From: Nannochloropsis salina CCMP1776
Lineage: Eukaryota > Sar > Eustigmatophyceae > Eustigmatales > Monodopsidaceae
Assembly: GCA_004565275.1 (NCBI GenBank)
Contig: SDOX01000002.1
Span: 628,884 to 692,883, forward strand
Length of the DNA stretch: 64,000 nt
Reading direction: 5' to 3'
Below, piece after piece: positions 44,441 through 55,685 of this stretch. The position numbers and the translations under genes are program-made. Below the pieces are notes generated by a model. It was not told the origin of the DNA, searched no databases, and worked only from the letters and a program-made list of their open reading frames with translations. Every line of letters starts with the position of its first letter. Position 1 is the first letter of the stretch.

Positions 44441-45573
44441 TTAGCTATTACGCCGCGTCTTGATTTGCGTGCGACACGCAGGGCAAGTCTTCTGAAGGGC
44501 TAGCCACTTCCTAGCACAGTCGGCGTGGTAGCTGTGCTGGCACGGCAGTCGTAGGATCGTCTCCCCCTCGGCGAAGGAGCAGATGCAGATCAGACACTCC
44601 CTTTCCACCCTGGACGCTGCCAGTCGAGCCGCCAAGGGCTTACCAGGGGTCTCCTCTGTCGCTCTCCCGGCCAGTCGCCGGAGAAGCTCCTGCCCGTGCC
44701 CCTGGGAGACCATGACTATGAAGCAGGAGGCCGCTTTCTGCTCCCCGCCGCGCGCGGACAGGTGCTCTACCAGACGCGCCTCGCCCCGCCCGTCCCGCAT
44801 CAGATAAGGCCAAAGCGGTAAGGAGTTCACCACTACAACGCCTCGCGCCTCCACCTCCCTTGCTGCCCGAAGCATTGCTCCGAACGTCTGTTTTCCCCTT
44901 TGCATCACAAGCACCTTATCGCGGTACGTAGACCGATGCCGCAAAGGCAAAACGTCCGCCGTCAACGGCACTGTCGGCACTAAATCTATAAGCGCGCCAT
45001 CAGGAGGTATGGGTGAAAACGATCCTGGTATGCATTCCATCGTAATATCTGACTCAACCTCATCCGATTCCAAAGTGAGGGTTACTGCCGGTGAATTTAA
45101 GAGAGAGACAATCGTACATCAGTGGTTTGATTTCGGAAATAAATTGTAAATATAAGGATCAAGCCCCCCTAGTTACCTGATATGAGCATAGAACTGGTGC
45201 TGTGTAACTGTGAACGCGGCAGCCTGTCAATGTCTTCTTCGCTCAAGCCGTTCCCTCCGCCGAGTCCATCTCTTCTCGACAAAAGTCTTTCCAGATCTAT
45301 GTCCCCGCCAAAAGCGTCCGATTCTCCAATCCACCCACCTTGCAGGAGCAAAACTCTTAGGCGCTCTGCAAGATGCGTTGCGACTTCTCCTTGAAATGCG
45401 TGTGGTGATGAAGGCTCATTAGCTTGTTCCGATTGGAGACGGAGGAGTGGGGCGTGGGCGCTGGCTGGCGCTACAGGATTGGAGAATGCAGCCCCACAAA
45501 TCGGACATAGTCTATCTCTCGTATCATATATTTGATTGCAGTCATCGCAACGTTTCCCCTGGATTGAAGACAT
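44441..45573 (-). CDS. Zinc-ribbon / PA-domain / RING-H2 protein, likely E3 ubiquitin ligase
   Basis: Two exons join in phase 1: 45573-45177 and 45084-44441 (intron 92 bp), giving 346 residues. The N-terminus has a four-Cys ribbon (CDDC and CPIC, residues 9-26), like that of RNF126/RNF115 ligases. A protease-associated (PA) domain follows in exon 2 (DKVLVMQRGKQTFGAMLRAA then VVVVNSLPLW). The C-terminus is a complete RING-H2 finger (CLICICSFAEGE, LPCQHSYHADCARKW, CPACR), with ligands C3H2C3. PA-RING proteins usually carry a signal peptide and a membrane segment between the domains; neither is visible, so a cytosolic ligase is suggested. Substrates unknown. Confidence 0.85.
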
Positions 45574-46144
45574 GCCTGGCCGTGATCAAGGAGGGGGCTG
45601 AGTCTCGGCGGCAGGGAGGGGAGGTTGTTGATGTATGATACTCGTCGTCTTCCCCCTTTTGCTCGTCCAGCACTACGTATACCCATTGCCAGACCTCTCC
45701 AGGCGAGAGGAGCAACCACGCTTGTCTAGTGCCAGAGTTGGGCTGGATGTAATAGCGACGATTGTGCTTGGCCCCTGTAAGACGTCTCCGAACTAGAAGG
45801 ACAATCAGGCCGTGATCGCTAGGCTCAGTCGCCGTGCGCTCGACAGTCTCGGCGTCTTGCCCACCAACGTTTTTTAGTGCTTAGCCGATAAGTTTTCCGG
45901 GCTCACTCACCATTATTTTTATCATTTTCTGTCTTCATGGTGCACTTATCTCTTGTCTTGGCTCAAAGAGCGCGTTTCTAGGGAACGTGGGATTTTCAAG
46001 GATCTTTCTCGGCTAGTGAAACGAGAAATCGTTTTGGAAAAGGGCAGCTTCATCTCTTCTGAACTAGAGTTAGTTGCAGAGGGCGCGCAGGAAGTCTAAC
46101 ATTTCGAAATCCCTCTTGTGCCGTCTGTCAATCACCCTACGGAG
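45574..46144. other. Divergent upstream region, no gene seen
   Basis: About 570 bp between the RING gene (-) and the ZCCHC17-like gene (+). Short frames only. Probably the promoters and 5' UTRs of both genes. Confidence 0.4.
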
Positions 46145-47860
46145 ATGGTAAGTCTCTTCTGCTACCGATGCGCGCTCAAAGATGCTCACCGCCTCTCTCA
46201 CCATCACCAGCTCGTCCCCGACCCTTTCCACATAACACAGCCTCGCGGGCGCTCTCGCTCTCGGTCCTTATCCCACTCTCCAAACGTGGGGGACAGAGAC
46301 AAGTCGAAGACTAGCTTACGCCGGGATGGTCGTCGCAGTGCCGGCCCGCGGTCTCCGACATCCAGGGGCCGCAGGTCTCGCTCGCGCTCTCAGTTCAGAG
46401 ACGCTTTTCCGCGGTCAAGACGAGGACGCTCTGAACGCAGCCGGAGCTGTGACCGCAGTAAAGACCGCCTTTCCCGAAAGTCGTCGCATTCCCCTGACTC
46501 ACGTCCATCCCGCCGCCGACGTAGGTTTTCTCGCTCCCTCTCACCTCCCCCAGAGCGGCGTCAACTTGAAAGAGGTAGACTGGAAGATAAGATCGACCCT
46601 CAAAATGGTAGCGGCGGATTACTCAACGCAATTCCCGAGTTGGGGAAGATCTACGAGGGAGAAGTTGTGAAGGTCGAAAGCTATGGCGCCTTCGTGCGCA
46701 TCCCTGGCTTTCAGCGCCAAGGACTGGTGCACATTAGTCAGCTGCAGAAAGGAAGGACAGAGAAGGTGGACGATGTGATCGACACGGGTCACAAGGTGTT
46801 TGTGAAGGTGGTAGAGGTGACGAACGAGGGTGGTGCCCCGCGAGTAAGCCTCTCGATGCGGTACGCCCATCAATCCACGGGCCAGGACCTGGACCCTGGG
46901 AACGAGGACCTTGAGAGGGATCAACAGCGGGGGGGGGGCGGAGGCGGCGGGCGTAGGGGTCTTCAGCCCAGCGGAAAGATCGAAGTTGGGGCCTTCGTGA
47001 ACACCACGTGCAGTAAGTGCAAGGTCCGCGGCCACATGCCCTTCGAATGCCGAGGCCTGCCCGACGGCAAGAGCTACGGACTCATAGGGGATGACGAGTT
47101 CGCCGCCTTGACCCGGCAACCCAACCAGCAGAAACCCTCTATGCTTCCTTCGACTACCACCGCGGGGCGGGGCCGAGGGCGAGCCATGCTAACGCCGGCG
47201 TGGATGTCGAGGCAGGGGCTCTCCTTGGAGGGGGCCAAGCGGCCTCAGCCCGACCCCGCCGCACTCTCCTCGACATCACGAGCCTCTCCACCTGCAAATG
47301 ACAGGCCTTCTCGCTTTCAGGAACTGCGCTTCGAAATGTCCAGAAACGACCAGCGTGGCGGCGGGCTTCGCGGTTCGAATGCCTTCGAGAGGGGAGAGGG
47401 TGGTGGGCAGGGGGTCGTCGGCATGGCTGGAAGAGGTCGAGGTCGCGGTGCGACGCTGCCGGCTTGGATGACTACGGGCGCAGGTCCCTCCGCCCCCGCG
47501 GAAGTCGTAGACATAGAACGTCGGAGCAGGGAGTCGTCCAGACGGTCTGAAGGGAGGAAGGATGAGAGGCGCTCGAGGAAAAAAGAGGATTCTGGAAGCC
47601 AGAAAAGGAAGCGGAGTGATCGAGATGAAGATCGGAAAGAGAAGAAACACCACAAAGATAAGGATAGAAAGAAGGACAGGAAGAAAGAAAAGGTGAAGCA
47701 CAAGCACAAGCACGAAATGAGAAGCCGTAGTCATAGTCGCAGCCGCACAAGGCACCGGCATCCCCGCTCCCGTTCTAGGTCGCCGAAATTTCGTAGTACG
47801 AGCGAAGCCTGCCGCATATTGGAAGCGTACGAGCGCAAACATCGACACAAGCACTCGTAA
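46145..47860 (+). CDS. ZCCHC17-like S1 RNA-binding zinc-knuckle protein with RS domains
   Basis: Nuclear RNA-binding protein. The order is an N-terminal Arg/Ser-rich region, an S1 domain (GKIYEGEVVKVESYGAFVRI, QGLVHISQL, VFVKVVEV and RVSLSMRY), a linker, a CCHC knuckle (NTTCSKCKVRGHMPFEC), then an RGG-like region and a Lys/Arg/Ser-rich tail. The block GQDLDP after the S1 domain and VNTTC before the knuckle match human ZCCHC17 (pNO40), which is smaller (241 residues). The first ATG (46145) is followed at once by GTAAGT, and a good acceptor lies at 46240, so the start codon may form the whole coding part of exon 1 (intron 46148-46240, 93 bp, no in-frame stop). Retained, the intron would add 31 residues. 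Total about 540-571 residues. Confidence 0.85.
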   Translation: MVSLFCYRCALKDAHRLSHHHQLVPDPFHITQPRGRSRSRSLSHSPNVGDRDKSKTSLRRDGRRSAGPRSPTSRGRRSRSRSQFRDAFPRSRRGRSERSRSCDRSKDRLSRKSSHSPDSRPSRRRRRFSRSLSPPPERRQLERGRLEDKIDPQNGSGGLLNAIPELGKIYEGEVVKVESYGAFVRIPGFQRQGLVHISQLQKGRTEKVDDVIDTGHKVFVKVVEVTNEGGAPRVSLSMRYAHQSTGQDLDPGNEDLERDQQRGGGGGGGRRGLQPSGKIEVGAFVNTTCSKCKVRGHMPFECRGLPDGKSYGLIGDDEFAALTRQPNQQKPSMLPSTTTAGRGRGRAMLTPAWMSRQGLSLEGAKRPQPDPAALSSTSRASPPANDRPSRFQELRFEMSRNDQRGGGLRGSNAFERGEGGGQGVVGMAGRGRGRGATLPAWMTTGAGPSAPAEVVDIERRSRESSRRSEGRKDERRSRKKEDSGSQKRKRSDRDEDRKEKKHHKDKDRKKDRKKEKVKHKHKHEMRSRSHSRSRTRHRHPRSRSRSPKFRSTSEACRILEAYERKHRHKHS

Positions 47861-49130
47861 TCTCCTGACATCTTGAGCTGCGTGGCTGCTGCGATAGCAT
47901 CGTCGCGTCTCATACGAAAGCATTTCTCATATACTAAAGCATTCTTACTTCTCATGCTTCAAGGCATTAGAGCCCTCAAAGTTTTCCCGAGGGGCACATA
48001 CTTCTTTTATTTTTCTATCTCGGGTGGATGACCAGCTCTTTCATTTAATCGATCCCATTGCTCTCATTTCCAGTCCTTTCACTCCTCCGCGACGCTTGTC
48101 ATGGCATCTGGCAGCAGGAAGTCCACACAAGCGTAAGGCTGCCAAGGTCCACACCGGCGAGTAATATAATGCGGATTTTTCTGTGAGTTTAAAGACGTCT
48201 CGCCAACATTCCTAGATGATATTATTCAACGTGTTGGCTGGAGAAAACATTACAATACCGGAGTGCGCCATCGTCAGCTGCCGAGAGCTAAGAAACGGAA
48301 GTTTATAGATTACTTTTTACCTTACGGATACATGATTTCTCCCTGCGGCCTTACGGATGCATAATTTCTTCCTGCGGCGTGAAAAAGAAATTCTATGTAT
48401 GTACAACTCCGTGAATTAATTTTTTCAAGTTTACACGTCCAAGAATGAGGATATTCAGACAGCTGAGGGGGCTAGGACGGGCAGGTTCCTTTCCTATAGT
48501 TTGTAAAGTAAAGTATGCAATGGCTGCTGACCAAGGCGTAATGGTAAAATCTAACTTTCGTTACAAAGTAGGAGACGTACCTCACCTATCTTCAAGATTT
48601 TACCGAACTTTTATCTCATTAACGCAACTAGCCTCTCGCCCTCCCCCCCTACCCCTCCTGCGCCTAAAAATGCTACCCGGATCCCACCGGACCGTAACCT
48701 ATCCAGCCCCTGCTGTGTGTGATTGTAGGGAAGCGCTGCCTTTCACAGCGAAGTCCTGGTTATGATACCAAATAATCGACGCATGGATATAATTTATGAA
48801 GGACCTAATTGTTTGTATGCGAGACGAGGTCGGGGCCACCGCGCGTGAGCTCCTATTGATAATAGTTGACGTTGACTCGCTCTCTCCAGCCTCGCTAGAA
48901 ATGAAAAGCTTCAAGATGTGCATTCGACGGGATTCGGTGCCATCCGTCGCGAGGGGCGACGAATGCGAATTGACTGAAAATCCTCAAATCCCCGACAGGC
49001 CTTACCAGAAAATCTCTATTCGGAAGTCGGCTTTTGGTGAGCTGGTCAGCCGAAAGACGAGGAGCTGCTAAGTTTTCCTTTCAAGTCCTCCACCCCATCT
49101 TGAAAAAGTCGAATCTCACGGACATACAGT
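47861..49130. other. Intergenic, no gene seen
   Basis: About 1.27 kb between two plus-strand genes. Frames at 48445-48765 and 48796-49071 lack motifs, and their composition is not protein-like. A short imperfect repeat (ttacggat...catgatttc / ttacggatgcataatttc) lies at 48330-48370. Contains the promoter of the dehydrogenase. Confidence 0.45.
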
Positions 49131-52100
49131 ATGCATCGCACCGTGCTTCGGGGAAGAGTTTTAGCGGCGGCTTCCGTCTCCCGTCTTGGAGGCGTGGCGC
49201 ATCGGTCTGCGCCAGTATTTTTGCACTTGAGGGCGCAAGCACGGCAGTACACCCGGGAAGGCGATGGCGACAACCCTGCACCAGGGGAGAATAAGTCATG
49301 GGTACCGGTTGAGGACGCCTCTCTACAGAAAGTGACTCGACAAGCACTGGTCCATGAACTAATGCAAGTGCAAATGTCCACGGCGAATCAGGTGGTTCCT
49401 TGGTTTTTAAACCAGATGCCGTCCTCCTACTTTCGACAAATCCCAGAGGAGGTACGCGTCAAGCATTTGCAGGCCATCTGCGCCTTGCAGGACACGGGCA
49501 ACAACACCAATATCATCCTTAAGTCTGACAACCCTGATGGCCGCCGCGACATGACTTTCATCCGATCGGGCAACTTCACGGGCCAGCTCCGGGAGATGAT
49601 CTCACTGCTCCCTCGGGATTTCGGGCCTCTCAGTCGGGTCAAGGTCTTCACCTCCTCCGACGAGAGCCTGGTGCTCAACGTTTTCACGGCCGATTCTAAG
49701 GCAGATGACGCTGTGGAATCTTCGGCTCAAGATCGAGAGGCGATCTTAAAGTACGCAGCTGAGGTGCAGGCAGGCCAATACCAAGGCGATCCTCGCCATG
49801 CCGCTCCCTCCCCGAGCCTGGAGCCCGGGCCCCTCAATGCCTACATTGACCTCTGCACGCGATTTCACGTGGCCACATCCAATCCTCGGCGTTTTGTGCG
49901 CGTCAAGCAGCTGTACGACAAAATTGCAGGCTCTGAAAATTGTGCTGTGGACGTGGAGGCTTACGAGCCCGACACGGCCGCCAAGGACTCCAGATTCTGG
50001 GTGAGCCTGGCACAAACCAACGTCTTGCCCCGCGTAGGTCTCGATAAGTGCCTGAAGCTCTTCAAGCTCCACAACCTGGACGTCCTCCGCTGTCACATGG
50101 ACCGCGTCAACGACCCGGGCAATGGTCAGGTCTGCCTTCTTCGGATGCTCGTTCAGCTCCACGACACTGACCAGGAGCCCTGGCCCCTGGATGGGACGGA
50201 ATGGACCACTCTCAAGCACGAGCTGCGTCGAATCAAGTGGCTGGATGACGCGACCATTGATCGTAAGTGTGTCGCTCCGATTTGGCCTGCACCCCTCCCA
50301 TTTTTTGACTCAGCTAGTCGAGGTCGCCCCTCCCCGGGCCAGGCATTTCTTTGTAAGAGAACGGCAAACTCTGTTATATTCATAGCTAACCAAACTATCG
50401 CATCTCTGATCCGTCCTATAATCAGTTGCCACCACCAAGTGTCCGGCTCTCGGATTCGACCGCGCCGAGATAATCGTCGCTCTCGGCCACATGCTGCACG
50501 GGGTCCTCGCCAAGCAGAATCTGTGGGCCTTCTCCAAGGCCAGCATTTCCACTAAGCTCTCGGACCCGCGTATCGTTGTACATGCTGCAAAGATTGCGGA
50601 TTTGTTTGCCGCGAGATTTGACCCTGCGCACCCCCTGCCTCCCCAGGAGGTGGCGGACCGCGCGTCGGCTCTACGCGCGGACGTCCGTCAAAGCGTGGAG
50701 GACAGCACCACTCTTGTCCTTCTGGACAAAATGGTGGACGTGGTTGAAAGCACTTACCGCACAAACCTTTACATGCCTAACCGCTACAGCCTGGCGCTTC
50801 GCATCGACCCGAAAATCATGATGGCACCTGGTGAGAACAGAGTTCTGCCATACGGCGTCTTCTTCGTGCACGGCCGCCGATTTAACGGTTTTCACGTCCG
50901 CTTCCGAGATATCGCCCGGGGGGGTCTCCGCATCGTGAGCCCGCCGATGCCTGAGCAGGTTGCGATTGGTGCGTATAGAAGAAGGGGCTCGCGGTCAACT
51001 TCAATACTATTGCGTGTTAATGTCTGTATGAATTAACTTAACATGAATGACTTGCGGAGGCCGACATGGACCGTAGCGCCTTTTTGAGGTACTAGAAAGT
51101 GTGCGTGGAAAACTTGACTTCTTTCTTTTCTGCCTCATATCTGAATTTATCTGTGACTCGCAGAGTCGGCCAGGCAATTCGACGAGGCCTACGGACTTGC
51201 CTACGCTCAGCAACTCAAAAACAAGGACATCCCCGAGGGTGGATCCAAGGCAGTGGTGCTGGTGGACACCGTGAACGTCCAGGCCAAGTCCCGAGATTTC
51301 GCCAAGCGCAAGGCCGTGAAAGGCTTCGTGGACGGGCTGCTCGACCTCATCACCGAGACGGAGGAGACCAAGGCTCATATTGTCGACTACTGGGGCCGCC
51401 GCGAGTACCTGTACCTGGGTCCCGACGAGCAGATCATTCCGCAGGACATCACGTGGATCGTGAACCAGGCACAGAAGCGGTGCTACACCAATCCTTCCAC
51501 CTTTATGTCCTCCAAAGCCGACACGGGCATCAATCACAAGGTCTACGGCGTGACCAGTGAAGGTATCGCTGTCTTCTTGGCAGTGGGTCTGAAGCGCTTG
51601 GGCCTGAACCCGCACGAGGACCCTTTCACAATCAAGCTCACGGGTGGCACAGACGGAGATGTGGCAGGGAACATGATCAAAATACTCGCACGCGACTACG
51701 GGGCCCGCGCTCGGGTCGTGGGCCTGGCGGATGGCACGGCCGTCGTGGAAGACCCCGCGGGCTTGGACATGTCTGAACTCTTGCGCATGGTGGAGGGCTC
51801 GCTCCCTTTGTCGGCGTTTGATCCCACCAAGCTGTCAGACAGGGGCGACTTTCATACCGTAGATACCGAGGAGGGCATTCGTCTTCGCAACACTATGCAC
51901 AGTCGGGTGGTGGCCGACGCCTTCATACCCGCGGGAGGGCGGCCCGGCACCATTGATGGCACTAACTACCGCGCATTCCTGCAAGGCCCTGATTACAAGG
52001 TGCCAAGCTCTCGCCTCATTGTGGAAGGAGCTAACATTTTCATCACGCCCGAGGCTCGCAAGAAGCTCTTCGAAGAGGCGGGAGTGCTCATCATAAAGGA

Positions 52101-52719
52101 CTCCTCGGCCAACAAGTGCGGGGTCATCTGCTCCTCGTTTGAGATCGCTTCCTCCATGCTTCTCACCGATGCTCAGTTCAAGGAACATAAAGAAGAAATT
52201 GTCGCCCAGGTCCTGGAGAAGCTCCGTTATTACGCTCGTGTCGAAGCCGAGCTGCTTTTCCGAGAGTTCGCAACCTATCCCGGGCAGCTTCCTTACTTTA
52301 GTGAGCGCATTTCTAATGCAATCAACTTGGCCCGCGACACACTCACAGTAGGCCTTGAAAGTATGAGCGAAGAGCAATATCAGGACCTTTTGCCTCTTTT
52401 TAAAGAGCATTTGCCTCCCACAGTGGTTGCGCTCGGCTTCGATCAAGTTCGAGAAAAGGTACCTGCGCAATACATCACGAATGCCTTCGCTTGCTGCTTG
52501 GCCAGCCGCATTGTCTACCGGGAGGGAACCAAATTCTTCGAGTCTCAGCCCCGCGAACGCTTGGCTGAGCTCTGCTTGCGTTACCTCGATGAAGAGCGTG
52601 AAGTGCAGAGGCTTGTCCGGTGCCTAGAAAGCGGCAAGCTTGATCGTGACCAGATGAAGACGGTTCAGAAGATTCTCGACGTGGGTGGGGTTCGTTCTCT
52701 TCTGTTTGCCTCAGAATAG
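49131..52719 (+). CDS. GDH2: NAD-dependent glutamate dehydrogenase, large (GDH2) type
   Basis: Mitochondrial enzyme converting glutamate to 2-oxoglutarate and ammonium with NAD. Three exons join in phase: 49131-50262, 50426-50968 and 51164-52719, giving 1076 residues, close to yeast Gdh2 (1092). The N-terminus is an Arg-rich, acid-free presequence (MHRTVLRGRVLAAASVSRLG). Exon 2 carries the substrate-binding block (FRDIARGGLRIVSP) and exon 3 the NAD-binding fold (GGTDGDVAGNMIKIL), then VEGANIFITPEARKKLFEEA and DSSANKCGVICSSFE. The junctions rebuild LATTKCPALGFDRAEII and EQVAIESARQFDEAYGLAYA. All regions of the family are present, so it is probably functional. Role: amino-acid catabolism and nitrogen remobilisation. 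Confidence 0.94.
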
Positions 52720-53042
52720 TGAAAACAATAGGGATTCTAACATTGTAGAATGAAGTTTTGAGATGTGTTGGTGTCATCACTGCTAATGTGACTCCTGAAA
52801 ATGTCTTCGTTTTCGAACACATCATCCGCATGCGAGCATATTCTATGCTGCGACGAGACAAATTATCCTTTTAGCTTTGGCTCTCATGAGAAAGACGTAG
52901 CTTGGTTTGAACACGCGATTTTATTTCTAGAATAGAAAAGCACACAAAAACGATCTACAATCACAGCTCCACCTGACTCTGTCTTCGGTGAAGGTGGGCT
53001 ACGCCCATCATTTTTTATTCACATCTATCATAATATAATGTC
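52720..53042. other. Convergent 3' region
   Basis: About 320 bp between the stop codons of the dehydrogenase (+) and the methyltransferase (-). AT-rich, no gene; probably both 3' UTRs. Confidence 0.45.
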
Positions 53043-54059
53043 TCAATCATCGCCACGCTGTAGCTTGGCGTGTACAAACACGCGCTTGAGTTCCTCTCTC
53101 GTCGCTCTGTTCTTGGATAGTACAGTGGCATACTTGCATTCTTGTACATGAAAACCAGCTGTAATGGCCAGCTGATTGATATCTTCCGCCGTGAAAAAGT
53201 ACGCGAGCGTGCCGTCTGCACGTTTGTACAACTGTTGCCCGATCCTATTCCTGCTTCGTACCATTTTCGCATCACACCAACCATAGTCTCGAAATAAGAG
53301 CAATCCTCCAGGGCGTAAGGCTGCATAAGCACGGTGGAAGACGGCTTGATGCTCCTCCTTCTTGCCAATTGCCGAAAGCATGAAAGTCATCAGGACAAAG
53401 TCCATGCTTCCTGGAAGAACTAGATGACAAGGTATATCATTTTTTACCACGTCGCAGATGAAAGCTGTCAAGCGCTGCTTGTAAATGTTTCCGAGCGCTC
53501 TCTCTAACAGATGCAAGGCTGTGGTACTAAGATCGCAGGCAAAACATGTCAAGTCGGGGTTTGCCTCCATAATGGCTGCAAGGCTTGAGCCGTACCCACA
53601 TCCAATCTCGAGTAATCGGCGCTTGACGAAATTATTTGTGGCTGCGTATTCCCCAGCCTTGTCCAGTAGTTCCGGAAATTCCAATACCAAGTATCGCCTT
53701 TTTTTGAAAAAAGTAGCTTTATCGGAGTGTCGATGGAAAAAGGATTCCCATGCTTGGACTGGTGGAGACTCAGCTCGAAAGATGTCTTCCCGAGGAAGGC
53801 AAGAGACCGTGGCCAGGGTTGGTTCGGTCGACCTTCGATATGCATCGAAATCGAAATCATGGTCATGATATGCTCCTGCGACCGCACACTTATCGCCAGA
53901 CATAAAACTAGACATTGAAGGGGCATTAGAGGGACATGAGACTATGCATTCGATGATTCTATGCGGAAGTATCAAGTTGAGCTTTGCGAAGTGAAAGGGT
54001 AGCATAGTGGTACATATTTTACAATGATCCCGTCCAAAATAGTAATCTATCGCGAGCAA
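53043..54059 (-). CDS. METTL2/6/8-type tRNA m3C methyltransferase
   Basis: SAM-dependent methyltransferase of the Trm140/METTL2/6/8 family, which makes 3-methylcytidine at position 32 of tRNAs. Single exon, 338 residues if the first Met is used. The likely start is Met49 (53915, MSSFMSG), since the preceding part is not conserved. Hallmarks: WESFFHRHSDKATFFKKRRY then EFPEL before the fold, SAM motif I (LLEIGCGYGSS), the MDFVLMTFMLSAI strand, and the family-specific LRPGGLLLFRDYGWCDAKM with YKRADGTLAYFFT. It is divergent from a pseudouridine synthase gene 225 bp away. The choice between METTL2, 6 and 8 orthology is open; the short N-terminus favours METTL6. Confidence 0.88.
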   Translation of the reverse strand: MLAIDYYFGRDHCKICTTMLPFHFAKLNLILPHRIIECIVSCPSNAPSMSSFMSGDKCAVAGAYHDHDFDFDAYRRSTEPTLATVSCLPREDIFRAESPPVQAWESFFHRHSDKATFFKKRRYLVLEFPELLDKAGEYAATNNFVKRRLLEIGCGYGSSLAAIMEANPDLTCFACDLSTTALHLLERALGNIYKQRLTAFICDVVKNDIPCHLVLPGSMDFVLMTFMLSAIGKKEEHQAVFHRAYAALRPGGLLLFRDYGWCDAKMVRSRNRIGQQLYKRADGTLAYFFTAEDINQLAITAGFHVQECKYATVLSKNRATREELKRVFVHAKLQRGDD

Positions 54060-54284
54060 AACACAGATCCTGGTTCGTTTGCTCCAATTCTAGGGGGAAA
54101 CGACACAACTGTCCGACGCAACAGACACTGACTGACTTTATCTTCCTTACTTGCTGGCTTTAACCTCCCGGCCGCAGGGACCACCACGTACTTCTCCGCA
54201 GGGCTCGGAGCGTGATAAAAGACAGAGATTGATAAGTCACACGAAATGTACAGAACAGATAGATGTAAACTTGGCTGAAAGGTT
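54060..54284. promoter_or_regulatory. Compact bidirectional promoter between two RNA-modification genes
   Basis: Only 225 bp (about 370 bp if the later methyltransferase Met is used) separate the two divergent start codons, so both promoters must lie here. No TATA box or clear element recognised. Confidence 0.5.
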
Positions 54285-55685
54285 ATGACGACACCAAAGC
54301 TTTGGCATTTTATCGCAGCTTTGGACCTTATTTTTTGCGCGACTCCTGCCATGTCTTTTCTTCATGTACCGCTTCAACTGAAAATTTCTGAGCCCGTCTA
54401 CGAGAACCAGGGCAGACGATGGGATCAGGACAAAAATCGGGGGGGGGGTAATCAAATCTACGTCGAGCATCAGGACCCAGCTTCCGGTTATAATCAAATT
54501 TTCAGGAATTCCTTCCTATACTTGACGAAGTCTCCACTCCTCCGAGCGCACGGAGCCGGTCGTGTTCCAACCACTGAATCTCTTCACGCCCTGGACTTGT
54601 CGGCGGCAGCCAAAGGCCAGACGGTTGAAGAAGTATTACTCCTGGCACAAGTGCCGAGGGACATTGTTGCCAAAGCTTTGACATCTTTTCCAGGACTTCG
54701 CGATTGTCATCCGCATGCTGAAGTCCTCGGCCGACTGCACCACCTTAATTTCATTATCGAACAAGGAGTGTATTCCTTCTCTGAGGCCTTGCATTTGATT
54801 GCCAATCAACCGCATTTTCTGGAAATGCCTTTTTCGATAGTTTATGAAGACGATGATTTGGTTGTCATCAATAAACCCAGTGACGTGCGAATGGATGTGC
54901 CCCAGCGGAAAGGCGTCCAAGGGCAGCGGAAGTGGCCCATGGAGTTTACATGCTCAGATTGGCTCGATACTCCGGGGCTGATTGAGCCCCCGCTGGAAAA
55001 AAAACGATTCTGCCACAATTTAGATTCGGCCACCTCTGGCATCCTTTGTGTGGCTCGAAACCAGGCTGCGGCCGCGCGAGTAGTGGAGCTGTTTTCGAAG
55101 CGGATGGTGGAAAAAGAATGTACGTCGAATCCCACGTGCTTAACTCATGTCGTCCTCGTGGTAGGCACTATACTATGAGTCTAGCTACTCGCCTGATTTC
55201 TTCTCGTAATCAATCAGAGACTTATCTAAGCTCTTCATCCTTTCTGCTTTCCTTCAGACCTTGCGGTCGTGTTCGGCCATGTGTCCTCGACCGCCGACAG
55301 CGACACGCTTTTTATCGATGCTCCAATCGAAAAAGATCCGCATAGTGATTTCAGGATGCGAATCGGGCCAGAGGGAAAATCTGCGCAGACACAAGTAGAG
55401 GTCTTGGAGAGAGGATTTCTGAGGTTGCAAGGGCCGCACTTCAACGCTCCCGTCTCAAAACTCAGACTAAAGCCTATCACTGGTCGGCGTCATCAATTGA
55501 GGGTTCACACCATGTCCTTAGGCCACGGTATAGTGGGGGACACCTACGTAGGGGACTGGGCGAGCTACCGGATGATGCTGCACGCGCACAAGCTCGGCCT
55601 CCCCATGGCCCCCGACAAGCATCTACAGCTGGTCACGGTGGACCCTTTCCAAGCGCTGATTTCTCCACAGCCACTGACCGGGTGA
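54285..55685 (+). CDS. RluA-family pseudouridine synthase, probably plastid
   Basis: Isomerises uridine to pseudouridine in RNA. Two exons join in phase 1: 54285-55119 and 55258-55685 (intron 138 bp), giving 420 residues. The catalytic motif is HNLDSATSG, with Asp as nucleophile (the family usually has R/Q-LD-x-x-TSG). IVYEDDDLVVINKPSDVRMD opens the domain, the junction rebuilds EKEYLAVVFGHV, and LKPITGRRHQLRVHTMSLGH with IVGDTYVG closes it. The N-terminus is hydrophobic (HFIAALDLIFCATPAMS) then Phe-Leu-His-Val-Pro, resembling the plastid ASAFAP-type signal. About 180 residues between presequence and core are poorly conserved. The target RNA (rRNA or tRNA) cannot be told. Confidence 0.86.
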
